From contig NZ_CP142146.1 in assembly GCF_035918315.1 (NCBI RefSeq), forward strand, positions 1,736,001 to 1,800,000: 64,000 bases of DNA, read 5' to 3'. Shown in pieces: positions 10,325 to 18,520 of this stretch (the stretch's first letter is position 1; each line of letters opens with the position of its first letter). The notes beneath the pieces are model-generated. The model saw only the letters and a program-made list of their open reading frames with translations. It was not told the DNA's origin and made no database searches. Made by a program: the position numbers and the translations under genes. The stretch comes from Vagococcus jeotgali (lineage in GTDB: Bacteria; Bacillota; Bacilli; Lactobacillales; Vagococcaceae).

Positions 10325-10440
10325 CGAAAACTAAATAAAGAACTGATGATGGAGAATGATATTTTAAAGCAAGCGGCGCTGATATTCGGACGAAAGTAGA
10401 AGTTGTTAGGGAAAACAAAAAGAAGTATAGTGTATCAGCG

Positions 10441-11238
10441 ATGTGTCGAAAATTAGAAATTTCTCGTGGGGCTTATTATTATGAAGTCAAAAGAAAAAAA
10501 TCAGAAGCTATTGTTGAAAAAGCAGTCATTGAGTCATTTACAGATAGCCGTAACTCCTACGGAGCAAGAAGAATTAAAGATGATTTAAACGATCAAGGAT
10601 TAATTGTTTCAAGAAGAAGGATACGACGAATCATGAATAAGTTTAATTTCATTTCAAGCTACACAACACTGAAATTTAAACCTCAAGCAACGACTAAAAA
10701 TGAACAGAAAATCGATAATGTTTTATCACGTCAATTTGATAAAATGCAACCTATGGAAGCTTTAGTGACAGATTTAACCTATGTTAAAGTAGGCAAAAAG
10801 TGGCATTATGTCTGCTTTATTCTCGATTTGTTCAACCTAGAAATAGTTGGGCATTCTAGTGGTCCTAACAAATCTGTGGACCTTGTGCTACAGGCAATCG
10901 GAACGATTGAACAGCCATTAGATGATGTTGAAATTTTTCATACAGACCGAGGAAAAGAATTTGATAACCAAAGTATTGATGAATTATTGGATGTGTTTCA
11001 GATAAAACGGTCTTTATCACGTCCTGGCTGCCCCTATGACAACGCTGTGGCAGAAGCAACCTATCGAGCTTTTAAAATTGAGTTTATTTACCAACAATCT
11101 TTTGACTCATTGTTTGAACTACAATATGAGTTAATGGATTATGTCAATTGGTGGAACAAGTTTAGAAAACATGGCAAGCTTGGCTATCAATCCCCGATTA
11201 ATTACCGTTTAGATTGGGAGTTGAAACAGGTTATTTAG
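10441..11238 (+). CDS. IS3 family transposase OrfB (copy 2)
   Basis: 265 residues from the first Met, with the DDE integrase core intact. It differs from copy 1 by Leu for Arg in LFNLEIVG. The orfB frame is open upstream as far as 10360, which includes the slippery heptamer of orfA, so the active protein should be an OrfAB fusion. Confidence 0.92.
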   Translation: MCRKLEISRGAYYYEVKRKKSEAIVEKAVIESFTDSRNSYGARRIKDDLNDQGLIVSRRRIRRIMNKFNFISSYTTLKFKPQATTKNEQKIDNVLSRQFDKMQPMEALVTDLTYVKVGKKWHYVCFILDLFNLEIVGHSSGPNKSVDLVLQAIGTIEQPLDDVEIFHTDRGKEFDNQSIDELLDVFQIKRSLSRPGCPYDNAVAEATYRAFKIEFIYQQSFDSLFELQYELMDYVNWWNKFRKHGKLGYQSPINYRLDWELKQVI

Positions 11239-11310
11239 CAGAACATAGAATAACTATCTAAATAAAATAAAGACCTTATAATTTTTGTACAGAAAAGTGT
11301 TGCCAATTCA

Positions 11311-11913
11311 CTACCAGTACCTAACTTTGACCGACTATTATTATTAGAAGAGGCATTACTATCAACAGCCCATGTTTCACTAAATAAAGAGTTTACTTAT
11401 TCAAAAGCATTCATTGAACAAAGTAAACATAAAATAAAAATAAATCAGACAGTATTATTGGGAATACAGGAAGCATTGATTATCAGACAAGAATTTAAGA
11501 GTAAATCTTTTAAATATTTAACAAGTGAACTATCAATTGAAAATATTTATAATTCACTGAACCTAACTAAAAAAGATATTACGGATAATAATATGATTTC
11601 CTTCTTAAATTATTACTATTTAACTATTGAAAAAACTAATAATAAAAATCTTAATGACTTTCTAAATTCGACTAGACATAATAATTTTCAATACAAAACT
11701 ACAAAAAATTTAGAGCAAGAAAATATCAACAAACGAAAAGAAGCAATAAAAAGATTATATACAAGAGGAGCAACATTAGAAGAAATTGCTATTCGGCTTA
11801 ATATATCATTACGGACTGTTAAGTACAATTTTAAAGATATACAGTTATCAGAAGATGAAATTAAAAAAGCAAAAAGTAATCGTAATCTTGTTCTTGACCT
11901 TACTGACGATTAA
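11311..11913 (+). pseudogene. 5'-truncated gene with C-terminal helix-turn-helix
   Basis: The frame is open from the IS3 end (first residues LPVPNFDRLLLLEEALL) to TAA at 11911-11913, 200 codons. A nominal TTG start at 11458 has no special ribosome site and lies within the continuous frame, so the 5' part was lost with the IS3 insertion. The C terminus (GATLEEIAIRLNISLRTVKYNF) looks like a LuxR/sigma-type helix-turn-helix. The family is not recognised. It may have been a regulator or replication gene of the island. Confidence 0.6.
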
Positions 11914-11916
11914 CAT

Positions 11917-11945
11917 TTGGAAATAATACCAATATGTGGTATTAT
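11917..11945 (+). promoter_or_regulatory. Promoter of the antisense RNA
   Basis: TTGGAA (11917-11922), a 17-bp spacer and TATTAT (11940-11945). Transcription would start near 11952 and run to the terminator at 12032-12073, giving an RNA of about 120 nt. Confidence 0.6.
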
Positions 11946-11951
11946 AGACGT

Positions 11952-12073
11952 AGAAAAAGAGGCATACGCTAATATGCCTCTTGCAGTAGAATTAGCCGTT
12001 AAAAAGACGGTGGCTTTATAAAATGTGCTTAACCATCTTAACTCGCCAAAGTTAGAAGATGGTTATTTTTTTT
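11952..12073 (+). ncRNA. Candidate antisense antitoxin RNA (RatA-like)
   Basis: This RNA is bounded by a good promoter and a terminator hairpin (AACCATCTTAACT paired with AGTTAGAAGATGGTT, then a T-run). It is antisense to the 3' end of the holin-like toxin mRNA, as RatA is to txpA in Bacillus. No convincing protein is encoded. The role is inferred from the arrangement. Confidence 0.55.
11956..11984 (-). terminator. Terminator of the toxin mRNA
   Basis: On the minus strand AGAGGCATA and TATGCCTCT form a stem with loop TTAGCG, followed by TTTTTC. The toxin transcript would therefore extend past its stop codon by about 90 nt and overlap nearly the whole antisense RNA. Confidence 0.65.
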
Positions 12074-12146
12074 GATTAAATTTCAATATCGCAATCACTA
12101 ACATTGCAAAACTAATTGCAAACATTAATGCTTCGTATACTGACAA
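12063..12146 (-). CDS. Putative holin-like type I toxin (27 residues)
   Basis: A small hydrophobic peptide with TTG start at 12144-12146 and an AAAGGA ribosome site 6 bp ahead. It begins (M/L)SVYEALMFAISF, has one membrane segment and ends KFNQKK. This matches the holin-like toxin family (Hol_Tox/TxpA-BsrG type) of Firmicutes. An oppositely oriented RNA ends inside its 3' region. Together they look like a type I toxin-antitoxin pair that could stabilise the island. Confidence 0.7.
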   Translation of the reverse strand: MSVYEALMFAISFAMLVIAILKFNQKK

Positions 12147-12251
12147 AGCTAGTCCTTTCTAGGGTACAGCCTGTAATTATAATCATAAAGGCATCACCCT
12201 CTTTCAAGAGTTTAGCCACCATCTTTTTCACCTCTATATTCTACTGACGAC

Positions 12252-12260
12252 AGTATAACA
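12252..12260 (-). promoter_or_regulatory. Extended -10 promoter of the toxin mRNA
   Basis: The minus strand reads TGTTATACT, an extended -10 (TGN-TATACT). The -35 region is poor. Transcription would start near 12245, about 100 nt before the toxin start, leaving a leader that can fold. Confidence 0.45.
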
Positions 12261-12364
12261 TAATTTCATGAATAAATATTAGTTCTTTACAAAATAGACA
12301 CAACCTACCTATCATCAAACAGCTAGCTCTTCTAATTTTCAATTACATAACAAAAAATCTCCAA

Positions 12365-12865
12365 CTATTTATTAAACTCATCTAAAAAAGACTGAAACGA
12401 ATTAGTCTGAACATCTAACAGTTCTATTTTGGTTCCTCTTAATTTTCGTTTAATTTCTTTTTTTCGTGGTTGTTTTATTATCTCTTGATTTTTATTTGGT
12501 GCCTTAATAGGTGGAAAATTATTTTCCTCAGCTAATCTATTGTAGTGATTAACTAAATTAAGCTGTGTACTTTCCACTAAACTACTTACTTCTTTATAGT
12601 TTGGAATATAAAGATAAACGTAATTAGTTTTTCTTTCTTTAGGTGAATGAGTCCTTAGAGAAATAGTTATAATTTTATTCAAGTATTTCATTTTCACTTC
12701 AAAGTAAAAAGAATCCGTTGTTTTAGAAACACTAGATTTTACTTGTTGAACAGCTGATATTTTATTTAGACCTTCTCTTATACTTTGTGAAATAATTTCA
12801 TAATACCTTTTGGACACATCATTTCTGTCCTGAAAAAAATTGATTTCTTTACCATCAATAATCAA
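12365..12865 (-). CDS. Hypothetical protein (island gene)
   Basis: 166 residues from a TTG start with GAAGGTG eight bases ahead. The protein is charged and soluble, with no signal peptide or membrane segment. The C-terminal third is basic (KQPRKKEIKRKLRG). No family is recognised. It is the last gene before the right island end and the only one there that seems intact apart from the toxin. A nucleic-acid-binding role is possible but unsupported. Confidence 0.65.
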   Translation of the reverse strand: MIIDGKEINFFQDRNDVSKRYYEIISQSIREGLNKISAVQQVKSSVSKTTDSFYFEVKMKYLNKIITISLRTHSPKERKTNYVYLYIPNYKEVSSLVESTQLNLVNHYNRLAEENNFPPIKAPNKNQEIIKQPRKKEIKRKLRGTKIELLDVQTNSFQSFLDEFNK

Positions 12866-13082
12866 AATTGAAACACCTTCTTCACTTTCTCTATTAATTT
12901 AATCATATCATATTTCAAATTTTATAAATTAAATAATCTTCGATGACTCAAACCAAGAAAAGGTGCAACGTAAACCAAAAATCATTACATCCAAATTCTA
13001 TACTTCCCCACTCAAGAACGTTGTAAAAACAACGTATTAGTTACATAGTTAGAAGCCAAAGACATTGCTAGATGTGGATTTA

Positions 13083-13102
13083 GATGTATTTTGTGATGAA
13101 AT
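13083..13102 (+). repeat. Island-end repeat 3 (weak copy)
   Basis: GATGTATTTTGTGATGAAA matches the 13169-13188 copy at 15 of 20 positions, including the TTGTGATG core. It has the same orientation. Confidence 0.3.
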
Positions 13103-13168
13103 CAGTGAAGATAAATTTTAAATCTTTCTATAGTTACTGACAATACTAGAGAAGCTATTTTATATTTA

Positions 13169-13188
13169 GATGTGAATTGTGATGTAAA
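13169..13188 (+). repeat. Island-end repeat 2
   Basis: GATGTGAATTGTGATGTAAA matches the left-end copy 3405-3424 at 17 of 20 positions and lies about 125 bp inside the right att-like repeat. The left copy lies about 65 bp inside its own. Confidence 0.4.
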
Positions 13189-13313
13189 ACCCAATAACCA
13201 CCAAAATAAACTTAACTATAAATTTAATAACTAATTAAACATTCGTCTTTAACTGTGTTTTCGTTATTTTTTTATGTTTTAACAGTAGGTTAAACCTAAA
13301 AACCTAACTTTAT

Positions 13314-13342
13314 CATCAATGATGGGCGGTATGATGTAAACT
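13314..13342 (+). repeat. attR-like direct repeat of the groEL 3' end
   Basis: Exact 29-bp copy of 3312-3340 in the same orientation, with no groEL reading frame before it. It is followed at 13368-13405 by a hairpin similar to the one after groEL. Confidence 0.8.
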
Positions 13343-13367
13343 ACGTTTTAGACCTATAATAATATAG

Positions 13368-13405
13368 AAAACCCCACATGAGAATTAATTCTCATGTGGG
13401 GTTTT
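13368..13405. terminator. Perfect 38-nt palindrome, likely the original groEL terminator
   Basis: AAAACCCCACATGAGAATT and its exact complement abut with no unpaired loop. The strand-symmetric A and T ends let it act in both directions, so it can also end the DUF916 gene that reads towards it from 14637. Confidence 0.75.
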
Positions 13406-13470
13406 CATATAAATAGACTATTAACTAATCCATAAATATTTTTTAACATACTTGTTTGTACTTAAATACT

Positions 13471-14637
13471 TTACTTTTTATTTTTATCACCAAGTCGTTC
13501 ATGGCGGGAGGATTTTAATGACTTAGTATTTTTAGTAAGTTTAAAAACAGAAAATACAGATTTGTTTGCTTGTCCTTTTTTATTTGCCAACATACGCTTT
13601 TCTCTGTCTGTTTTGGCTACAGGATGATTAGTTTTTCTATTTTTTACTACAATAAAGAGCACAACTAAAATACATGCAACTACAATCACACCTATAATTA
13701 GCAATGTATGTGTTGGCTTAGATTTGCCACCTACCATGGTGCTATTTAACCGACTGGCTTCTTCTTTAGTGATTGTAAAAGGTTCTTGAAATTCAAACTC
13801 ACGGTTATTAGTTTTAGCGACTAAATGTAATAGGTAATCACCTGCCTTAAAACGCTCTGAATCTAAAGGAATTTCATATTCAAAACTTGAATACGGTGCC
13901 ATACTCATATCTTTTGTTTGGTGAGTGTATATAGGTTCTTTTTTTCCTTTAGCCATATAAACTTCTGATTGAATCTCTAAATGGCTTAAAATACGTGGTT
14001 CTGGATTTTGTAATTTAGCAGCTATGATATTTTTATAGTTCCTCTGACTTGCTTGAACACTTAGTAAATTTAATTGTACTGGAACTTGCTTGTCATTTTC
14101 AGAAAGTCTAACTCCTATGACATAAGAAAAATTATTTTTTGCTTGAATATCTGTTACTTCTTCTTTAGTATCACGATTATTTTTTTCAAAAAAATGTAAG
14201 CCACCTAAAACGATACCATCAAATGGCTTATCTGGGACTTTAACAGGTATTTTAACTGTTTTTGATTCATTAGCTCCTAACTCAACATCTGGTATGTCAT
14301 CCACTAAGCTAGAAAAAGGGATACTTAATGATTTTTCTAGTTTTGGAGATGTTTTACTATAATCAATAATACCATTATTATTTGTAATAGCTGTATTAGC
14401 TAAAATACTCACCGTCATTTTTTGATCTGTTTTATTTTGAATATCTACTTCCAAATGCTCAACCGTTCCAGGTTTAACTCGTAAATCATAATAAGACTTC
14501 GTTTTATCCCGCTGATTTTTGGATTGTTGTGTAGAAACAGAAAATGGCATCTCTTTAGCGCTAACCTGTTTACTTGTAAAAACAAAACACATTATAAAGC
14601 CAAGTAAAATAACTAAACTTAATCTTTTACGTTGCAT
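13471..14637 (-). CDS. WxL-interacting protein, DUF916 and DUF3324 domains
   Basis: A secreted membrane-anchored protein of 388 residues. It has a signal peptide ending near VSA/KEM (residue 27), a DUF916 domain (PFSVSTQQ to about residue 150, including SYYDLRVKPG), DUF3324 to about residue 290, a membrane segment at about 312-333 and a basic cytoplasmic tail. In the family these domains bind both WxL proteins and peptidoglycan. It stands alone, facing away from the main WxL locus at 32-38 kb. Confidence 0.9.
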   Translation of the reverse strand: MQRKRLSLVILLGFIMCFVFTSKQVSAKEMPFSVSTQQSKNQRDKTKSYYDLRVKPGTVEHLEVDIQNKTDQKMTVSILANTAITNNNGIIDYSKTSPKLEKSLSIPFSSLVDDIPDVELGANESKTVKIPVKVPDKPFDGIVLGGLHFFEKNNRDTKEEVTDIQAKNNFSYVIGVRLSENDKQVPVQLNLLSVQASQRNYKNIIAAKLQNPEPRILSHLEIQSEVYMAKGKKEPIYTHQTKDMSMAPYSSFEYEIPLDSERFKAGDYLLHLVAKTNNREFEFQEPFTITKEEASRLNSTMVGGKSKPTHTLLIIGVIVVACILVVLFIVVKNRKTNHPVAKTDREKRMLANKKGQANKSVFSVFKLTKNTKSLKSSRHERLGDKNKK

Positions 14638-14842
14638 AAAGCCGCTCCCTCATACGATACATTTTTTAATAGACTCATTGTATCACCTTTTATATTTAGA
14701 TACTACTTTGCTATATTGCCTTGATTAATTGATAAGCTTAAAAAATTAATTGATTTAATATAAACTTATTCCCCTTTTCTTTTTTATTTCAAAGATATTT
14801 GCTATGATAAAGATGAGCATAATCATTGAAGGGAGTTTTTTT

Positions 14843-15382
14843 ATGCCAAAATCAAAAAAAGTCGTTGCACCTTTTTTAAAACCTATTGCTATTTTAAGTA
14901 TTTCTTTAGGTATTAGTGCAACAACTGCTGTGGTTGATGGAAAAAGCTACAAACCACCTGAAGAGCCTAAGGTTGAAGAAGTCCAACAAACGGAAGATAC
15001 ACAAATAAAAGACTCTAGTCAACTAACAGAGGAATCTCGTGAGCGTGAAAAGGTGGATAATAAGAAAGAAGAAATAAATTCAGATAGAGATAAAACAAAA
15101 GAATCTGATGAAACCAAAAAAAATCGAAAAACAGCAGATAGTTCAACTCCAGACTCTAAAATAGAAGAGTCAAGTGAAGATGTACAACAGTCTGGTACGA
15201 CTGAATCAAGTGAAGCCACACCAGCTGCTGATGAGGATAATCAGAATCAACCAGATACCTTTAACAAGCCAGGAAAAGATAAACCAGGGAAAAACGAGGA
15301 AAACCCTGATAAAAATCCAGATACAGTTAATGATGCTGGTGTTTCACAAAAAAATAACGATGATAAAGGAGACATGTCTTAA
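14843..15382 (+). CDS. Secreted or membrane-tethered acidic low-complexity protein
   Basis: 179 residues from ATG 14843, chosen because of the GAAGGGAG ribosome site just ahead; an upstream ATG at 14804 has none. One N-terminal hydrophobic segment (PIAILSISLGISATTAVV) is followed by about 140 residues rich in Glu, Asp, Ser, Thr, Lys and Asn. No domain is seen. The stop overlaps the next start (TAATG), so the two are probably translated together. Function unknown; the tail resembles surface spacers. Confidence 0.75.
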   Translation: MPKSKKVVAPFLKPIAILSISLGISATTAVVDGKSYKPPEEPKVEEVQQTEDTQIKDSSQLTEESREREKVDNKKEEINSDRDKTKESDETKKNRKTADSSTPDSKIEESSEDVQQSGTTESSEATPAADEDNQNQPDTFNKPGKDKPGKNEENPDKNPDTVNDAGVSQKNNDDKGDMS

Positions 15383-16104
15383 TGGAAGCTCTAATTGCGT
15401 TGTTATTGACTAATGTGACTAAATTTTTGAATTACTTAAATATTAATCCAAGACTTCAAAATAAAATTTTAACAGTAGCTAGTGGTTTATCAACCCTCTA
15501 TATTTTAAGAATTGCTAGAGGATTTTACCGAAACGGCAACTATGTTAAATCTTTTATCTATGTTGGTATTTTCATCATTCTAGCTTACTTTATTGTTCTA
15601 AACTTTATTTACTACTTTAAAAATCAAAAAGTAAAGTGGGATGTCACTAACTTTATCGAAGATATTGTACCTGAGGATGTCACTTTTGACGGAACAACAC
15701 CAAAAAATGGAAAACCAATTATTCAAGGAAAACAACTTGATATTCAGTTATATAAAGATAGTGATATGATTATCGAGCAAGTCATCGAATCCTTAGTTAA
15801 TCAACATAATATCACTGCAACAGCACTTCAAGAACATACTTTTGAACTTGATAAATACACGTTAATTCCTTACTACAAAATTAGAAAAAAACAATTGTTT
15901 ATTGGTAGTAGTTATTCTGATTTAAAAGAGGTTGCTACCATCCATGTTGATGAAGATGCTGATACTCTTGTTCCTTTAGGTGTTTTTGTTAAGGGAGGCG
16001 CTTATGAATTAGATGGTGTCATTTATAAAGAACCTTACTCATTAGAACTTAGAGTAAAAGATTTAGATGATGAGACAATTGATGATGAAACAGCTACTCC
16101 TTAA
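15382..16104 (+). CDS. Membrane protein of unknown function
   Basis: 240 residues. Two hydrophobic segments in the first 80 residues (ILTVASGLSTLYILRIARG and FIYVGIFIILAYFIVLNF) are followed by a soluble mixed alpha/beta domain of about 150 residues. A GGAGAC ribosome site lies within the end of the upstream gene, and start and stop overlap by one base. Similar proteins occur in enterococci, but I cannot name a function. The IS1202-like element begins 15 bp after the stop. Confidence 0.8.
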   Translation: MEALIALLLTNVTKFLNYLNINPRLQNKILTVASGLSTLYILRIARGFYRNGNYVKSFIYVGIFIILAYFIVLNFIYYFKNQKVKWDVTNFIEDIVPEDVTFDGTTPKNGKPIIQGKQLDIQLYKDSDMIIEQVIESLVNQHNITATALQEHTFELDKYTLIPYYKIRKKQLFIGSSYSDLKEVATIHVDEDADTLVPLGVFVKGGAYELDGVIYKEPYSLELRVKDLDDETIDDETATP

Positions 16105-16119
16105 AAATTTTCCTGTCAA

Positions 16120-17572
16120 TCGAACATAAAAATGTCCCAAAATGAGGGCTCACATTAGCGCAATCTTTACTGCGTAAAACTTGCACTAATGTGACCATTA
16201 TTGGTAAAATAAGGTACTTTTTGTTTCAGGCTGTTTTTTCAGCCTCATATTCTTCGATAGTACGGTCAATACTTTGAAGATACCTTTTGAAAGACTCAAG
16301 TTTCCACGGATGTGACTGTGGTGGAATGTACTTGCGTCTTTCTTTTTTTATATCTGAAGAAACCCCATCAAACTCTTTTGAATAGGTCTCATGGGTTTTT
16401 AATCGTCTAGTAGGATAAATTTTTTCTGCTATATTAACATAAATCTCCCCGTTAAAAGCTTTTATAATTAATGCTTTTGTTTTCCTTGTAAAATATTTGT
16501 CGCTACTACCTTCCGTTGGAAGATAACATTTATTTTGATACTTAATATGATGGCCATTATCGACGATACGATGAGAGACAGTAGATAGAAATTGATTAGC
16601 CTCCTCTATAGAATGTATATTTGCTATCTCAAGATCAACAGGCAATCTTGACTACACTGTCTCATTTAAACGTTCTACACGACCTTTCGCTTGAGGAATA
16701 GAGGATGTTTTTATGTCAATACCTAATTGATGACAAGCAAACCCAAACTGCGTGAACGTATCTTCTTCTACAGCTTTTGTTGATTTTTTGTTGTACTAAA
16801 AGACGGTTCGTTTATCTGTTAGAAAAGTGGCAGGAATCCCTTGTTTTGTCAGAATTTGATGAAGAACATGGTAATAACCATTGAGCGTTTCCTGTTGGTC
16901 AAAATAAGCGCCAACAATATTACCTGATGCGTCGTCAATAGCTAAATGAAGATGAGTTATTTGATTTCCAAACCAATTATATGAACTAGCATCTAATTGA
17001 ATTAATTCTCCTTTGTATTTTTTTCTAGGTCGACTAGGATGGGTCTTTTCAGGGAGTTCTAGGTAGTCTTCAGCTCTTGGAACCAATAGGTTTTCTGATT
17101 GTTTGGTTTGTTGACCTTCTTGCTTTATTAATTGTTTGAGTCTTCTTTTTGTCTTTTTTTGAGCTTTTGGTGAAAGTATTTTTGCTTTGTACAGGATGCT
17201 TCTAATTGTAGTATCTGTATAACAGATATGATGGTCGTTTTTCAGTATTTCAGTAAAATGCCTAATATTTGGTTTAATACTAAACGATTGATAACTAGTG
17301 ATTATTTGTTGTTTTACTTTTTTCAGGCACAGAGTGCTTATTTTTTCTCCCTCGATTTTTATGGACAAATGCTGATTTACCATTTTCCCTGTATGATTTC
17401 ACTAAACGGTTAATTTGTCGTATAGATAAATTAAGTTCAACACTAGCTCTCTTTTTTTGTTTTTTATTTTCAGCGACAGCTTTAATAACTTGATACTTTT
17501 TGGTTTCATTCATTGTTAGATTTATCCTTTTCATAAAGTTATTTTATCATTTTGGGACATTTTGTCTTTCGA
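16120..17572 (-). mobile_element. ISNCY/IS1202-like element, inactive
   Basis: Inverted ends TCGAACATAAAAATGTCCCA (16120 on) and, complementary, TCGAAAGACAAAATGTCCCA (ending at 17572) enclose a broken transposase gene. A second partial end (GGACATTATCACTTTCGA, 17581-17598) follows on the right. A hairpin with arms TCACATTAGCGCAA and TTGCACTAATGTGA lies at 16150-16195, inside the left end. Confidence 0.7.
16226..17534 (-). pseudogene. ISNCY/IS1202 family transposase, frameshifted
   Basis: Three minus-strand frames make up one transposase: 17295-17534 (helix-turn-helix, LNLSIRQINRLVKSYRENGK), 16796-17383 (catalytic core with QLDASSYNWFG and LAIDDASGNIVGAYF) and 16226-16645 (C-terminal domain). 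At least two frameshifts and a stop (near 16646-16795) separate them. The helix-turn-helix and the Asp motif match the IS1202 group. It cannot make a functional protein. Confidence 0.8.
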
Positions 17573-17604
17573 CCTACTTAGGACATTATCACTTTCGAAT
17601 GATA

Positions 17605-17629
17605 GGCTAACTTAATGTTGCAATTTAGA
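17605..17629 (+). repeat. Relic of an IS30-type terminal repeat upstream of rpsD
   Basis: These 25 bases are an exact reverse-complement match to 32997-33021, the end of the IS30-type element near the WxL gene. Nothing else of that element is present here. The rpsD -35 box begins two bases further on. Confidence 0.6.
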
Positions 17630-17630
17630 C

Positions 17631-17659
17631 TTGTTAATTCTTCTAATATGAAGTATAAT
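17631..17659 (+). promoter_or_regulatory. Sigma-A promoter of rpsD
   Basis: TTGTTA (17631-17636), a 17-bp spacer and TATAAT (17654-17659). The start near 17666 leaves a leader of about 180 nt. Confidence 0.8.
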
Positions 17660-17665
17660 ACTCTT

Positions 17666-17846
17666 TGTGTAAAATAATGCAGCTAGAAAGTAGATAGCTC
17701 GTTGATTTGTTTATTGCCACGATGGGTTCAATTGCGTAACCGCGGCTGCAAAGGTGAAGATTGAAGAATAAACTAGACGACTGTTAATATTTTCAAGAAA
17801 TTATTTTACTCCAAAAAAAATATATATTTATTGGAGGAATCATATT
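17666..17846 (+). promoter_or_regulatory. rpsD leader, probable S4 autoregulatory element
   Basis: The long structured leader (GCAGC near 17690, GCGTAACCGCGGCTGC near 17733-17748) sits where Firmicutes rpsD mRNAs carry the S4-binding leader, by which ribosomal protein S4 represses its own translation. The assignment rests on position and GC-rich paired segments in otherwise AT-rich DNA. The fold was not computed. Confidence 0.55.
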
Positions 17847-18458
17847 ATGTCACGTTATACAGGACCAAGTTGGAAAATCTCTCGTCGTTTAGGAATTTCA
17901 TTATCAGGAACTGGTAAAGAATTAGAACGTCGCCCTTACGCACCAGGTCAACACGGACCAAACCAAAGAAGAAATACATCTGAATACGGTATGCAATTAA
18001 CAGAAAAACAAAAATTACGTCATATGTACGGTTTAAACGAACGTCAATTCCGTAATTTATTCGTTAGAGCTGGTAAAATCAGAGAAGGTAAACATGGTGT
18101 TAACTTCATGATCTTATTAGACCAACGTTTAGATAATGTTGTTTACAAATTAGGTTTAGCTTCAACTCGTCGTCAAGCACGTCAGTTAGTTAACCACGGT
18201 CACGTTTTAGTAGATGGAAAACGCGTTGATATCCCTTCTTACGAAGTAAGTGTTGGACAAGTTATTTCTATCCGTGAAAAATCTAAAGATATGATTATCA
18301 TTAAAGAAGCTGTTGAATCGACATTAGGTCGTCCAGCTTACGTTAGTTTTGATGCTGAAAAATTAGAAGGTAGCTTAATCCGTTTACCAGAACGTGATGA
18401 ATTACCACAAGATATTGATGAAGCATTCGTAGTTGAGTACTACAACCAAAAACTATAA
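17847..18458 (+). CDS. rpsD: 30S ribosomal protein S4
   Basis: 203 residues, the typical length without the N-terminal zinc ribbon. It starts [16 protein letters not shown] and holds the S4 RNA-binding domain ([18 protein letters not shown], near residue 93). S4 starts assembly of the 30S body and regulates its own mRNA. A TTGGAGGAATC ribosome site precedes the ATG. Monocistronic, between its own promoter and a terminator. Confidence 0.98.
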   Translation: MSRYTGPSWKISRRLGISLSGTGKELERRPYAPGQHGPNQRRNTSEYGMQLTEKQKLRHMYGLNERQFRNLFVRAGKIREGKHGVNFMILLDQRLDNVVYKLGLASTRRQARQLVNHGHVLVDGKRVDIPSYEVSVGQVISIREKSKDMIIIKEAVESTLGRPAYVSFDAEKLEGSLIRLPERDELPQDIDEAFVVEYYNQKL

Positions 18459-18480
18459 TCTTATACAAGATACCTTTAAA

Positions 18481-18516
18481 AGACTTAAAAGGCTTTGGCC
18501 TTTTAAGTCTTTTTTT
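18481..18516 (+). terminator. rpsD terminator
   Basis: Arms AGACTTAAAAGG and CCTTTTAAGTCT with a 6-base loop, followed by seven T. Confidence 0.9.
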
Positions 18517-18520
18517 GTAT

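Larger units (their letters stand above)
10033..11310 (+). mobile_element. IS3-family (IS150-type) element, copy 2 (1278 bp), without target duplication
   Basis: Same ends and length as copy 1, in the opposite orientation. The flanking triplets are AAC on the left and CTA on the right, so no target duplication remains. The open frame to its right begins abruptly at the IS end. Both facts point to a deletion or to recombination between copies at this site. Confidence 0.9.
12866..13313. other. Non-coding right end of the island
   Basis: No open frame with a ribosome site was found on either strand. The stretch holds two imperfect copies (13083-13102 and 13169-13188) of the repeat found just inside the left end at 3405-3424. 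This is where an integrase gene or its arm sites would be expected, but no integrase remnant is readable. Confidence 0.6.

Noticed and set aside
15174-15413. 79-codon + strand frame overlapping the acidic surface protein
   Set aside because: Out-of-frame shadow. The frame used by the upstream ATG with a ribosome site has signal-like and spacer-like sequence.
16646-16795. A separate gene between the IS1202 transposase pieces
   Set aside because: The residues (for example ERLNETV-like and AKGRVERLNE-type sequence on the minus strand) belong to the broken transposase and contain its stop and frameshift.
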